A stretch of 64,000 bases of DNA from Perognathus longimembris pacificus (GCF_023159225.1 NC_063171.1:4073501-4137500), one strand, 5' to 3'; counted from the stretch's first letter, positions 1 to 11,794 are shown. Program-made: numbers and translations. Notes: generated by a model from the letters alone, not told the origin.

Positions 1-219
1 TAAAAATTAGATCCAATGTGTGTATATATATGTAAACACATATATGGTTATATGCTTATATACACAAATGTATTAATTAAAGAACGGTCTATGCAGGGGA
101 GAATTCCAATAGTGTAACTCCATTGAACAGCTAACTTATAGTCTAACAGAATAAATACCAGGAAGCTAGAGTGTGAGGTGTCATTGGGGGCGTGAGGTCA
201 AAAGAAAGGGGTAGACATA
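1..219. other. AT-rich flank, nothing identified
   Basis: The first 70 bases are alternating TATA/TACA-rich. I see no repeat family or coding signal in the remainder. Confidence 0.5.
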
Positions 220-430
220 TGATGAGAGGAAGGGTGGGAAATGCAGTAATAATGTTCAATATATATAGGTGAAAATGCTAGGGGATGGGTTGAGGTTGGG
301 AGAGATGTGGAAAATGATGATAGGAATGACATTGATCAAGATGCATTGCATTCATAAACTGGCATGTTGAGTTGAAACCCTTCTGTACAACTATTTAAAG
401 ATAATGAAATAATAGTAATGATAATAAGAA
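220..430 (+). mobile_element. L1 3' end fragment (old)
   Basis: A purine-rich GGGATGGG/GGGAGAG stretch is followed by a block reading tgatcaagatgcattgcat and then cccttctgtacaactat and an A/T-rich tail with AATAA repeats. The same module order (GGGAG-rich, GATCAA, TTGCAT, CTTGTACAACTA, AT tail) recurs at 6150-6335 and, reversed, at 15908-16060. This resembles the end of the 3'UTR in rodent L1 elements. It has no open reading frame. Family assignment comes from memory of L1 3' ends, not from a search. Confidence 0.5.
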
Positions 431-1440
431 GAAGAAAGAATAAAAGCTACAGCTTGGAGTCTCTATTGTGGAGTCTTCAACTCCCATATCCTGTAGAGGA
501 GCAGAAAACGTTTCTCTCTTCTGTTTCTTCCTACTTTAACCTTGTTATATGAAAATGATTCCTTGCTGAAACTTTAAAAATCAAACAAACAAAAAACAAG
601 AGGAGATGAGCCTTTTGAGGGCATTCTTTAGGTGGCAAAAAGAGAGACAGAAGTTCCATTAGGCAGTTAAGAAATGGAAGGCTCCAGGATATATTTTGAA
701 TGTGTTCCTTGCTTGTAGATTGTTTGTTAGGATGTGGGAAGAGATGGAAGTCAGGGATAATTCAAAAGGTTTTGATATGAGAAACTGGCATTGGCATTTT
801 TTTAGCTTATGACCATCTAAGGATGGATGTGGTAGTGGAGGAAGCAGAAGTGAAGATTTGTAACTTTGATTCCCAAAAGGCAACATTCAGGAAGCAATTA
901 GATATACAAGAATAGAGTTTGGGAACTCAGTGGTTTGGAAAGATAAATATGAGAGTTATGGGTGTAGAAGGAGGATGTAGAATGCCGAAGTGACACACAA
1001 TTCACAAATCCAGGGAGTTCCGACAAAGAAAAGACTAAGTGCAAGAGCTGAGTCATGAGCTGCTTCAACCATTTAGAGTTGGAAATGAGAAGAAAGTAGC
1101 CAGAAAAACAGAGATCAAATATCCAGGAAAGCAGGCGCAAGACCTGGGATATGCAGCATCTTGAAAATCAAGGGAAATGAAGCTCAGGTAATGGAAGGAT
1201 CCTCCAGGACCAGGGCACAGGAAGAGTTCAATGGCAATGGGGTAAGTTAGGAAAGGGAAATATTCAGACCCTATGCGAAGCCTTCTGAGTGTGTGCACAG
1301 TCTACATGTGCTGTCAAGGAGAGCACTGAGCACGTGTGGGATTAAAAGATGGTCTTGATTTCACTTGATCTTCCCTCATCTCTCACTGCACAATGTTAAT
1401 TGTGTCCATCTGTTGGTGTAGCCATCTTATACCATTGCAC
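431..1440. other. Unannotated stretch
   Basis: I see no repeat, exon or RNA signal. The short open frames on the minus strand are not conserved-looking and have no supporting features. Confidence 0.4.
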
Positions 1441-1454
1441 GTCCATGCTTAGTG

Positions 1455-1503
1455 CATGCATATGTGTATGCGCACACACACATGTGCACACATTCACACA
1501 CAG
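1455..1503. repeat. Alternating purine-pyrimidine (CA/TG) tract
   Basis: An imperfect run of TG/CA and GC/AT dinucleotides (gcatgcatatgtgtatgcgc then CACACA). It is the kind of alternating sequence that can adopt Z-DNA, but too degenerate to call a simple microsatellite. Confidence 0.5.
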
Positions 1504-1873
1504 AGACAGGATTGTGTCTGGGACCTCAGAGGCTGTCCACAGGTGCCTGTGACACATGCCACAGGGAGCTCCTCTTCAGTATCCCAGTGACACACGCCAT
1601 TACTGCACCAGATACAGCAACAAGCTTGTTGTGTGGTAAGAGTCCTCAAAGCATTAGAAAACAAGCTTCCAGGGAGTGTTCTGGGGATGTAGGGCTTTGA
1701 CCATGCTAGTAAACTTTCATTCGCTATCACTGGACTGCCTTCCAGCCTTCCAGACCACATCTGACAAGCGAGACGTGATCATATCACTGCAATTAAACAT
1801 CCCATTGCTATCAATTATTCATAACAGTTTCTTTTTTCATTATGTGCTAGTTATAAAAGGAAATGTTCTCCCC

Positions 1874-2036
1874 CTTCTTCCCTTCCTCCCTCCCTCCCTC
1901 CCTCCCTCCCCCCCTCCCTCCCTCCCTCCCTCCCTCCCTCCCTCCCTCCCTCCCTCCCTTCCTTCCTTCCTTCCTTCCTTCCTTCCTTCCTTCCTTCCTT
2001 CCTTCCTTCCTTCCTTCCTTCCTTCCTTCTTCCTTC
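1874..2036. repeat. (CCCT)n / (CCTT)n microsatellite
   Basis: About 160 bp of pure-pyrimidine tetranucleotide repeats, first CCCT units and then CCTT units, with a sharp switch near 1957. Open frames of more than 60 codons through it (Leu-Pro-Ser or Lys-Glu-Gly repeats) come from the repeat and are not genes. The strand asymmetry could allow triplex (H-DNA) structure. Confidence 0.95.
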
Positions 2037-2317
2037 CTTCCCCCTTTTGTACTCTTCTTATAATATGCTGAGGTTTTAAGTGAATGTTTTGAAAAGATTA
2101 TGGTCAAAATAGAAAATGTAATTCAGTTAGACATAAGTATGAACACACACCCCATATTCTTCATTCCATCAACCACTAATAGATTCTGTGGTAATCCCAT
2201 AGCTCAGCAGTCATGAATGGTGCCAATAGAAACACAGGAGGGCAGCTTTTGCTTCTACATACCAATTTTTTCCTTGGGTATATATGCAGTACCAGTATTG
2301 CTAGGTTGCATGATCGG

Positions 2318-2318
<1 letters not shown>
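2037..2318. other. Unannotated stretch
   Basis: Nothing recognised between the two microsatellites. Confidence 0.4.

Positions 2319-2357
<39 letters not shown>
2319..2357. repeat. (TG)n microsatellite
   Basis: About 19 uninterrupted TG units. Confidence 0.95.
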
Positions 2358-2359
<2 letters not shown>

Positions 2360-2595
2360 TCTCAAAAATGTTTGTACAGTTCTGGTGATAGTGGTGGGAA
2401 ATTAATTGGAGGAAACTTGGGTGTTCATCATTTAAACAAAGCAACATAGTTCAACTAGATGGCCTAAGATTGTCAAGAAGACCTACCAAAACAAATTTTG
2501 GAAAAACCAGAAACTTATCTTTTTTGGAAGAAGCATGCCTAATTGGTGATTTGTCATAGAGAGAAGTGCATCCTACTTATAATAAAGAATCTGAA

Positions 2596-2760
2596 AGAGG
2601 GTCAGGTGCGGTGACGGTGAGCTATAATCTCAGCTACCAGGAAGGCAGAGACAGGGAGAATGTGTTTCCAGGTAGGCTGGGCAACAAGTTTGGGAGACCC
2701 CCCATCTCAATCAACATTCTGGATTTTGCAGGGAGAATCTATCATTCCACCTATGTGTGA
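2596..2760 (+). mobile_element. B1-like (7SL-derived) SINE, diverged
   Basis: Shows the B1 order: GGTCAGGTGCGGTGACGGTG (cf. the B1 start), then gctataatctcagctacc, GGAAGGCAGAGACAGGGAGAA, then gctgggcaacaagtttggga and ATCTCAATCAA. No clean A-tail remains, so this is an old copy. Confidence 0.65.
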
Positions 2761-2844
2761 AGCACAGATAAGAGAATTGTAGTATGAGGCTTTCTCCAGG
2801 CAAAAGTCATGAGACATTAGCCAAAAGCTAACTAAAGCCAAGAA

Positions 2845-2991
2845 GGATTGGGGGCATAGCTGAAGTAATAGAGCTCAAGCATGGAATACTGAGTTCAAAA
2901 CCAGTGTGCACCAAAAAAAGAAAAAAAAGAAGAAGGAAGGAAGGAAGGAAGGAAGGAAGGAAGGAAGGAAGGAAGGAAGGAAGGAAGGAAG
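2845..2991 (+). mobile_element. ID-like (IDL) monomer with (GGAA)n tail
   Basis: The 75-bp monomer has the tRNA-like layout (attgggggcatagctgaagt, GAGCTCAAGCATGG, GAGTTCAAAACC) and runs into an A-rich tail that becomes (GGAA)n at 2934-2991. Two more IDL monomers in this window (25393-25468 and 54108-54179, minus strand) also carry long GGAA-type tails, which argues that the microsatellite arose from the retroposon tail. Confidence 0.65.
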
Positions 2992-5319
2992 AAAAAAGAG
3001 AAAAAATCTGGGAAAACATATATAAAATCAACCCAAATATAGACAGATTAATTTTTCAGTGAAGGCAAGTCAGCAACATTGTTGAAACTGGGTTGCTTTT
3101 CAGCACAGCAGGTAAATTTGGAAGACAAGAGCCATGTTTCCTTGTTGGGATAACATCTCATTGTGTGGATGAGTGAGAACATAAAACACAATGTTCCAGA
3201 GTTACAGTGCTTAGAGCAGCCAGTCTGAGTCCCAGCACCAGGATATGTCTACTGTCTTGGTCATTTTAATCAGCCTCTGGTATGTTTTGCTCTAAGCTTT
3301 CACCTACTACTCTGTATCTTTCCTCCCCTCACACTGTTCTTAGAGCTCAGTTTGTGTATGTCCCACCCACTCTTAGTTCAAAATCATATTTTATAGTCAT
3401 TTCTCCCAAGGTTTTTTTATATCCATGACACCACAGTATTGATATGATCTTCTTAATCTCATCTGTGGCTTCTGGCTTGAAAATGACAAGGGACTGGCAG
3501 GGCATTCAGTGCCTCAGCTGAGTGGATGGATTGCATACTATTTTAGGCGCTCAGTGTAGAAACAATTATTAGATAATTTGGTTATTTTTCAAAGACATTA
3601 TCAAGATACTTTATGTGTTTTTAGGCATTGCTTTCTTTCTCTTAGTGGTGTCATGTGTCCTTTAATAAAAAAAGAGACAGCTCTTCAAATGTTGAAATTT
3701 GATCAATAAACTTCAATTGTGATTGGATTTTGTTTCTGCTACCTTTAGTTGTACAGATGAATTGAAATCTTTTGCTGTAGCGGGAAATCCACATAACTGG
3801 ATTTTGCCATGGGAATTGGCAGGTGTATTAGCTAGGTACAGACATGTAGATTGGGTTAGGGAGTACAGTGATTGAAAAATTGGTTTTGGAAAGGCTGAAA
3901 TGCAACCAGAACATTGTTCACTCAGAACACATTCAAGAAATCCAAGAATGCTTGGTTAACCAATCTTTTACAGCCCAGAAAGCTAATATTTATGAAATTT
4001 GGGCTACAACAAATAAGAATGTGACATACAGAGAGCCTAGACACCCATTCATATGAAGTGTAAATGGGGAATGTGGTGGGTTGGGATGCTCAGGACAGAG
4101 GGTAAAAGTATGTGGGTATGCAGCAATGAAATCCCCCTGCCTGCACTATATAACTACTACAAGCTTTAAAAAAGGGAAGAAAAGACAGAAACTTTCATTT
4201 TGCAGGAGATCAGATGGACTATTAAATGTGGTGTCAAGGACTGGAAATGAATAAAAGGTATGGGAACCAGTAGCAGACAGAACAAATAATGTGTTTATGT
4301 GTGGAAGTGTATATACATATAGGTATGCATAGAAAGATAATGAAAGAGAGAGAGAGACAGAGGCTGCAGCCAACTTATTTGAAGAAATTGATTCCTGCCG
4401 TTGTAAGGTGCTGACAAGTCCAACCTTTGCAGAGCAGACCGGGACATTAAAGACCTGGGGAGGAGTGTGACAATCCCGCGTTTAAGACATCTAGAGGCAG
4501 AATTTCTCTTTCTTTGACATATCTCAGTCTTTTCCTCCTAAGGCCTTTAACTGATTAGATGGAGCTCACACACATATTGTAGGGAATAATTTGTTTTATT
4601 TTGTGTAATAACTGAAGTGTTAAATTACAGTAAAAAAAAATCTAGATTTGTGTTTAACCAAATATCTGGGCACCACAGCTTAACCATATTGACATATGAA
4701 AACACAATAACCATGATTTTGGTTCCTTTATAGATTCAATCAAAAGCATTCACTGAGCCCCTGCCCTGTGTGTTTCATAGACATTCACAGGATAGCAAGG
4801 ACTGACTGACTGGGTTCTTGCACCTGAGAGGCTCATGCCCACCTAGGAATACAAAGAAGAAAAAAGTACATTTGGTCATTGAATAAAGCTTTGCTTATGG
4901 ATGAGAAATTTTGGTAGAAGTCTGAGATGAATAGTATAGCTTGGTATTTGAGAAGTGCTAAGTTTTTCATGTGTATGTAAGAACATGCTGTAGAGTAGAG
5001 TAAATCATTATCAAGGTTGGTTAACAAATTCAAATGTCTCAGAATAACCTGAGTTCTTAAAGAATCTTTAGGCTGAGTGGATTTCAAGGACTATGATTTT
5101 CATCAGTAAGCTAGCTCTATATCATAATGTAAATATTCAAGCTGGTTATACATGTCTAGGTAGAGCATTATCACTTAACAAAGTTACTGCTAATGTTCTA
5201 GGAAGCCCATAAAATGCTTTGTAGGACATTATTCTTATAGTACTAGACAATGGTGAAAGATTATACTTCCATTTGGATCTAATGGACTATCCTACAGAGA
5301 CTCAAGAACTCATGTCATA
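2992..5319. other. Unannotated unique-looking DNA
   Basis: About 2.3 kb without a recognised element. A stretch at 4735-4770 (cattcactgagcccctgcc) faintly resembles a MIR/L3-type module, too weak to call. No gene signal. Confidence 0.4.
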
Positions 5320-5530
5320 GTTGGAATGCCAGTGACTCATGCCTGTAATCCTGGCTACTCAGGAGCCTGAAATCTGAGGGTTGCAGTTTGAAGCTAGCCT
5401 GAACAAGAATGTATGCAAGACTCAATCTCCAATTAACTAGCAAAATTCCAGGCTAGAAGCATAATTCAAGTGGTAGAGAACCAGCCACAAGCAGCAAGTT
5501 GGGTAAGTTAAAGCTCCAGAATCAAACAAA
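5320..5530 (+). mobile_element. B1-like + Geo chimeric SINE
   Basis: The left half is 7SL/B1-like (GACTCATGCCTGTAATCC, GGCTACTCAGGAGCCTGA, TTGCAGTTTGAAGCTAGCCT). The middle is CTCCAATTAACTAGCAAAA. The right half follows the Geo module (TTCAAGTGGTAGAG ... GTTAAAGCTCCAGAATC). Diverged copy with a short A-rich end. Confidence 0.75.
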
Positions 5531-5724
5531 TAAGTAAAGTATCTGGTGACAATCTCAGTTACACATTCTTTCTACTGTCCTTTTTTATGTGGGATGTATC
5601 TTAGGGTGCAAGTAGCAGTATTGGCCAGTTTTCCAAAAAGGAGGCAGATGTCCCAAGAACAGAAAGGTTGAACCAGTTTGGCATGCTTTAAAAGACATGT
5701 TTCAAGTTCACATTCCTTACACTT

Positions 5725-5885
5725 TCAGTCTGAGCCCCGAGCTCCGTGATCTCTGCCATTCTGTTCACTGGTGTGGCAAAATTGGAGGCGAAGTGGTTCC
5801 CATCTCATCAGGTTATTGTGAATAAATAAAATAACCCAAGTAAGGAACTAGCATAATGCCAGAACCCAGTAAATTCAATTATGTA
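5725..5885 (+). mobile_element. MIR SINE
   Basis: The 3' half is recognisable: CATCTCATCAGGTTATTGTG, AATAAATAAAATAACCCAAG, AACTAGCATAATGCCAGAAC, CAGTAAATTCAA. These match in order the MIR modules for the T-rich end, the GTTATTGTGAGGATTAAA block and the TGCCTGGCACATAGTAA block. An ancient mammalian repeat. Confidence 0.7.
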
Positions 5886-6040
5886 TGTAATATATACAAG
5901 CATATGTATATATGTATATGTATATATACTTGTATACTAAAATATGTAAATACAAAGTATGGATATGTATTACGTGTATTCATACAGTTATATCTTAAGT
6001 GTATATGAATAGTAAATATATATAAAATATCTTCACTTTT
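5886..6040. repeat. (TATG/TATA)n AT-rich low complexity
   Basis: Alternating TATA, TATG and TGTA units with no fixed period; directly follows the MIR. Confidence 0.8.
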
Positions 6041-6149
6041 GTACCCCATTGTTCTTTAAAGTATACCTTGGAAAACAATTATAGTGGGGTACTAGATCTT
6101 TCTCTCTGAATGAACCCTATTTAAAAACAAAAGTCCTTTGGTCAGGGTG

Positions 6150-6335
6150 AGAGGATGAATGTGGCCCAAATATTTTAAGTACATGTGTGAACATGAACAA
6201 TGAAGCTTGCTGAGACTGATTTGGGAAAGGGAGGAAGGGATAAGGGAGAGTGCAAGAAGGGGTGAGTATGATCAAGGCATATTGCATGTATATAAATAAA
6301 CATTCCCTTGTACAACTAATTGATAGTAATACATC
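6150..6335 (+). mobile_element. L1 3' end fragment (old)
   Basis: Purine-rich GGGAAAGGGAGGAAGGGATA, then gatcaaggcatattgcatgt, then cccttgtacaactaattg and an AT tail. Homologous in order to 220-430. No ORF. Confidence 0.55.
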
Positions 6336-6670
6336 TATTGGTCATTTTAAGTTCTGAACAGGTTTCAACTAAGATGCTGGGATATTGAGTTGCAAACAAA
6401 GTTAGCAACACCATGCTTGTGACCAAACTTTTTCCTCTGCCTTCACACCCCTCCCCCCCAACCTGGCTCTTTGTTTACCTAGGATTGCTCCTCTTTCCAC
6501 ACACTTTTGGAGTTCCATCATCAGAGGAGAGAGCTGGGAGGGAAGGGAATTCTGCCATGTGAGTGTAGTTACCACCTACATCACCGCAGCCCATGACTGC
6601 ACAATGAGATGCACAATGGCACTCACTGTCTCAGACCAAAGCTCATGAAATGACAGGAGCTGTATTGTAC
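6336..6670. other. Unannotated stretch
   Basis: Nothing recognised. Confidence 0.4.
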
Positions 6671-6677
6671 ATTGTTT

Positions 6678-6846
6678 TTTTAATCCACTCAAGGTTGGTG
6701 CTTTACCACTGCAGCCATACCTCCACTCCAGGATGCTTGGTGGCTAAACGGAGATAAGAGTCATATTACTTTCCAGATTGGGAAGGCTGTGATCCTCAGA
6801 TCTCAGCCCTTGAGTAGTTAGGATTTCAGACATGAGCGACTAGCAT
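6678..6846 (-). mobile_element. B1-like + Geo chimeric SINE
   Basis: Minus-strand copy with the Geo half at 6685-6735 (GGTGCTTTACCACTGCAGCC as read on plus) and the B1 half at 6740-6846 (GGAGATAAGAGTCATATTAC, GATCCTCAGATCTCAGCCC, GAGTAGTTAGGATTTCAG). Degraded. Confidence 0.7.
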
Positions 6847-6854
6847 TTTTTTTA

Positions 6855-7028
6855 AAAAAAACTTTCTTCTCCTCTTTCTCCTCTTCTTCCTCTTCTTTCT
6901 CCTCCTCCTTCTTTTCCTTTGAAATAGGATGTTGCTAAGTTTCCCAGGCTGGTCCATTAACCTGAGTCTGATCCTCTTGCTTCAGCCACCTACCATGAAT
7001 TACAGGCATGAGCCAACACATCTTGCCA
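6855..7028 (-). mobile_element. B1 SINE with (TTC/TCC)n tail
   Basis: A pyrimidine-rich tail (6860-6918) is followed by a reversed B1: aggatgttgctaagtttccc, caggctggtc, tcctcttgcttcagccacc and ttacaggcatgagccaacac. This is a 7SL monomer without the Geo module. Confidence 0.75.
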
Positions 7029-7030
7029 AA

Positions 7031-8870
7031 TTTTTTATTTGATACCAGAAAAAGTGCACTTCTCTTTAGAAAAATGGAATCATTCTGAGAAAAGTAGTCT
7101 TGCCATTATGTTGCCCCTATGGCAAAGGACAAACTAAGGGAATAAAAGCTCTAAAAAAGATGTTGATCTTAATAATAAAACATAAAATTAAGGGGATATG
7201 AATATATTTATATTTTGAATTTATGTAACAAACTACAAAGTTCATAAATACCTACCCTATAAAGTTTCAAAATACCTACCTTGTAGAGCAGTAAGAAAAG
7301 CAAAAAGTAATACTACTAACCAAACAAACAGCCCAGTTTGCACATCTCCTTCATAGGTAGCATTTAGTGCTTCACATATATTAGAGGAATCTGACAAATA
7401 TCAGACACTTCATGAGTAGTAATTCCTCTCTCTCTCTTTCTCTCTCATTCTCCCCTCTCCCCCCCCCCATTCTCCCTGGCTCCTTCCTGCCAGTCTGGAG
7501 TCATTACTCATTTGAATAGCTATCATCTGTTTCCTCAGCTCTTCCTTCTAGTTTTCTTCCTAAGCTTTAAAGCAGGAATTTACAAGAGGGAAAAAAACCT
7601 CTTAGTTGCTCATTTTAATTTGCAGTCATATGCAAGATCTGGGTGTGCAAAAGGCAGTCACTCATTTACTCTTACTTAGAATTCCTTTGCTTGTTCTGTA
7701 TTACATTTTCTTAGCTTTAACAAACATTGTGAGAGCACATTAAAAGTATCTCTTCTCTTTTCCAACATCCTCTAACAGCACTAAAACACATGAAAATTAC
7801 AGAGCAATTTCCTTGTTCCTCCTTAACAAGGCCTGTGCATGTGATTTTCCTGAGGATACCTTGTAGAATGTTCAACTCCCCATTCTTGCCGTCAGAGCTC
7901 ATATTACATACGCATCATAACCATTTTCCCCCTCACTCCATATGTGATGCTTCTTGTCTCATAAGACACAGAAAATTCCCTTTTCTTTTCTTACTGTTGG
8001 CTATTTTGATTTTTAGTCTATCACCAAAAATATCATTCATGTGTTTCAGGGTGGGGCAGGGGAGTTAATGTCTTCTCAATGGAAAGAAATGTAATTCTGG
8101 GAATATTTCCTGAGAATTGTTTTTCATGGCATCCTCAGGTCAAGTTGCTCAGTGTTATATAATCTACCCTTACCAGGCCACATTGCTCTTATTGAGCTAA
8201 ATATAGCTACCTGTGCCCCCAGGAGTCAGGTTATTTATAACCTGTGACCATAACAGCCAGGAGAAGCCATATTGGGATGAGTAAAGTGGCTGTGTCTAAT
8301 TTGGAGTTTGCTGGAATTCATGAAGAGTGTCCCTCTTAAGCCAAGAGGCGAGAATGTGTGAAGGAAGAGGATGGAGTAGATAGAGGTGGACAGTCCATCT
8401 GTATCTCTCCTTCCTTCCTGGACTGGGCTTCCTGGAAAGTGTTTTTGGAGAAATTGGAAGTGCATGTGTCTGGAAACATCTATGGCATATTTACACAAGA
8501 GCACTCGTGTGCACTGCTGGCAGGCCTCGAGGCCCATGGTTGTCATCTTCACCACCTGTCTCGGGCTACAGAAATGAATGACGATGGTGTTTCTCATCTA
8601 GGAGAGTTCAGCTTTCTCCATAAACACAGCTGTGTTGTGAGTTAAGCAAAATCTGTGAGCATCTGGATTGACTGAAAAATAAACATAAAATGATTATTTG
8701 CACCATAGAAGAATTCTGTACTGTATGAAAGAGTCTTCGTGGAATTATTATTATTCTGAATGGTGAAGTCTTTAATGACCCTAAAATATGCTTATGCTTA
8801 TAAGAATGAGTGGGAAATGTTCTAAGGCCTCACCAATTGCATGCAGGAAGGTACAACATTCACATGCTTT
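7031..8870. other. Unannotated stretch with short (TC)n
   Basis: Contains TC/C-rich low complexity at 7425-7470. Overlapping open frames of 95-120 codons at 8235-8645 exist on both strands but look like chance: no repeat or family match, splice context or codon signature supports them. Confidence 0.4.
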
Positions 8871-8874
8871 CACC

Positions 8875-9065
8875 TCTTCTGGGTTTTTTGTTTTTTGTTT
8901 TTTGCTTTAGTTATATTTTTATTACCTTTAAGAAGTTGTACAAAAGAGTTACCATTCAACAAATCAGTTGATAAGTACAATGCTTCTTGATTAAAGTCAC
9001 CCCTTTCATCATTCTCCCCATCTGTCCAACTCAACCTTTCCCTCATTAGTTTCATAGGATATACA
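8875..9065 (-). mobile_element. L1 3' end fragment, minus orientation
   Basis: The plus strand shows a T-rich tail (TTTTTTG repeats) and then ATTACCTTTAAGAAGTTGTA, CAAAAGAGTTACCATTCA, AGTCACCCCTTTCATCATTC. This order is also seen reversed at 22640 and 46455 and is the complement of an L1 end of the type ...GTAACCCCTCTGTAC...AATAAA. Confidence 0.6.
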
Positions 9066-9960
9066 TTGAGAAGGGTTCTGTTTGTCTTTCTGAGAAAGAT
9101 TAATTTTAAGTTGTTGTGGTATCATTTAGATATGAATATGGATATAAGTTAATTTCTACCATAAATTGATTCTTCCTCATAGAACATAATTTTTGATTTC
9201 AGTGAAATTATTATTTTAGCTGATTAAAATAGTTTTAATTGCTGAAAATAAGCGACCCCATAAGTAGTTTAATTACCATTAATTTAGACATTCATTTAAG
9301 ATTTGTTTAATAGGAAACACATGACATGTCTTTCCAATATCAGTTGCATGTCAAAGAATAACCCACACTGCATTACAGAATGAAGAAGGGTTAGGAAGAG
9401 ACAAAATGACTTGAAGCGTCCATGCATCCTCTGCCTTCCATGTGATTACTTCCAAAGGGATCCATGAAGTGGAAGCAGGAGATGCTGGGCTGAGCAGCTG
9501 GGAGCATGGGAGAGGATGGGTGACAGTCACATCCTCACTTCCCAGGGGGATGGCTCCCCAGAGGCTGTTAAACAGGGCCTCAGCACAAAGAATGGCCCTT
9601 TAAACCTGGAAAGGCATAGCCAGATCAGAAGAGTCAAAACCAAAGCTCATCAAAGCTTGGGAGAGAAAGAAGTGAGAGCTTAGCATGAATGAACTGTTGT
9701 TTATTTTCCATAGTAAAGGGTCACCCAAGGTGATTTGATCCAAAATTTTAGTCAGGAGTATCACATAAAGGAAAAGCACCGCATTTAAACTTGCCAGTGG
9801 TGGAATTGATCAGAATGGAAACAGAGGGGAAAAACAATCCATTGAGAAGCTGAAATGGGTGAGGAAGGATTGTATGCAGAATATTGCTTTTTAACAACAT
9901 CTAGCTCTTTACTTTTGGACTTAAACAAAATAAAAAAACCCTATATATCTATTTTTATTC
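9066..9960. other. Unannotated stretch
   Basis: No element or gene recognised. Confidence 0.4.
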
Positions 9961-10699
9961 ATTTCAACCAAAACGTTGGCACGCACATGCTCACACCAGA
10001 CTTCTCTGCCAGTGCTCCTGTTATCTTGACATAAAGCGCAAACTGGTTGCCAGGCGCCTGTGGCCGGGCCTGGAGGCCCCGGAGGCTGAGATCCAGAGGC
10101 TGCAGGCCAGAAGCAGCCTGGGCAGAAACAAGGTGGCTTTATCTTCAAAATGCCAGAGAGCGCCAGCCTAAGAAGGGGAGGATCCCGAGTTGAAACCCGC
10201 AAAGCATGCAAAGATCTGGACACACACTGACTTTCGAAAGGCCAGCTTGCAGCATCTTCCTTTTGTCCAGGCAGATTCCGGCTGCCCAGCTGTGCCCCTC
10301 AAGATTCCTGCACGGTTTTTGCTTGGTATTTTTCCATTTGTTTTTCCACTATTTCCTAATGTTGCCCACTGTGCACTGTATCATAAGGGGTGGACCACTC
10401 CGGAACACATTTCTCAATGCCAGTGCCTGGGCTTGGAGGCTGGAGCGGGACCAAGGGTGGGAGCGCAGCAGGAAGGCCACCCGTGAGAATGCCCCTCTCA
10501 TCTCTACTACACGCAGCTTCAGTGGCACTGATGCGCCCACTCCGCTCCAGCTCCCGCTGAGCAGGTGCCCCCGGGTTCAGCTCCCACCTAGAAGTCCCAG
10601 TGAAAAAGTCAAGTTCAGGATCAAAGCAACACAATATATATGGCTCAGGGCTGGAGGCCACATCCAGAACAAAGCCGCAAATATGATTCCAAGTAAAGG
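9961..10699. other. GC-rich, CpG-containing block
   Basis: GC content and CpG counts are visibly higher than in the surrounding AT-rich DNA. Positions 10050-10165 may hold a very diverged B1-Geo SINE (cggaggctgagatcc ... cagcctgggcagaaa), with a palindrome-like CCGGGCCTGGAGGCCCCGG inside. The rest (10166-10699) matches nothing I know. An open frame of 186 codons (10206-10766) runs through it into the adjacent LTR, so I do not treat it as a gene. It could be a small CpG island or a piece of an older retrovirus. Confidence 0.45.
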
Positions 10700-11291
10700 T
10701 GTCGGGCCTCTGAGACCCCTTCTCCTCACTTCTCTGGAGGAGATGCCCAAATGTTGGAGTCTCTAGGACCCCCCTTCCCCCTATCTCCCGGGGGAATGCC
10801 TGAACCCCAAAACTATGAAAGAAACTCCGTCCTACCCCTCATACCAGCAGAAGGAGTAAGGCGTGTTCTTACCGGACTGCTCTAAGCTGAAGTGGGATGC
10901 CAAAATCCCTTCCTCGGCCCCCTATAATGTTTCAGGAGCCACAGGACAAAGATTTCGGGGAGACAGGTGTTTCATGCTTCTCTCTCTGGGGGGGGGGAGA
11001 AGGATTTATTAAGGACAAAGGTGGGAATGGGAAGGACTTGGGCCACTGGCTATGCCGGGCTGCCCATCAGGTGATGTCATGAAATTTCCTTTGTGGGCTG
11101 GACAACCCCTATCATGGTGGCATGCATGGTGTTTGCTTCCTCCAGGGGCGGGGTCTTCTCTTCCGGTTGAGGCCGGAAGGTGGGAGGGGCTAGCTTTTCA
11201 CACTGTCCCAGGGCTAGGGGAAAGGCAGTGTCTGGGGAGCTCTTGTCGCCCTTCCCCCATTAAGGCCAAAACTGAGTCCCCAACACAAAGG
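10694..11291 (-). mobile_element. Solo LTR with 6-bp target duplication
   Basis: The 586-bp element 10700-11285 begins TGTCGGGC and ends CCCCAACA; the ends are near-perfect inverted repeats with terminal TG...CA. It is flanked by taaagg (10694-10699) and caaagg (11286-11291), a 5-of-6 matching target duplication; that length suits class II-type or some ERV1 integrases. A minus-strand AATAAA sits near 11005-11011, so minus orientation (start TGTTGGGG) is more likely but not proven. No internal region or primer-binding site adjoins, so it is a solo LTR formed by LTR-LTR recombination. A G-run at 10989-11000 lies inside. Confidence 0.7.
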
Positions 11292-11794
11292 AAACTTGGT
11301 GCCTTCTCCTGTAATGTAGCTTCTAGAAACTATGAACAGAGGGTTTCATCAGTGGTGGTAGGGAGAGGCAGATGAGAACCTTAACATAGTTCATTCATTT
11401 GTTTAAAAAGCAGGTATATTTATGCTGTTGAGCTATTGTTTGGTATTATTAGAGGGACCTGTGGCCAATAACAGCAGATAAAATAATTTGCAATGGGGCA
11501 TATTTTAAAAACCATTTCTAAGAGAACAAGAGTTCTGTTCTCACTAGCATATATACAGTCTTTGTATTTGTCAGGGGTGATCTACTGAAAAGATCCAAAG
11601 TAGAGCGAAAGAAGAGGAGAGTACATGTGACTACACGTTTGTAAGTTTCTGTGTCTTTCCTTCATATTAAGATCTCAGCAAAGCTAAATGGTATCACACT
11701 GCATGCTAGACCCTGCTCACAGCTTGGGTTTCTTGCTGATGGTAAATGGGATACAGTTACCATTTGAAACAAATGCCTCACCATTTCCAGTTCT
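11292..11794. other. Unannotated stretch
   Basis: Nothing recognised. Confidence 0.4.

Noticed and set aside
1676..2107. Open frames of Leu-Pro-Ser and Lys-Glu-Gly repeats on both strands
   Set aside because: They are translations of the (CCCT/CCTT)n microsatellite.
8235..8645. Overlapping 120- and 95-codon frames on opposite strands
   Set aside because: No repeat, family or splice evidence; open on both strands without codon bias that I can see.
10206..10766. 186-codon plus-strand open frame
   Set aside because: It crosses from unassigned GC-rich DNA into the solo LTR; no domain or family resemblance.
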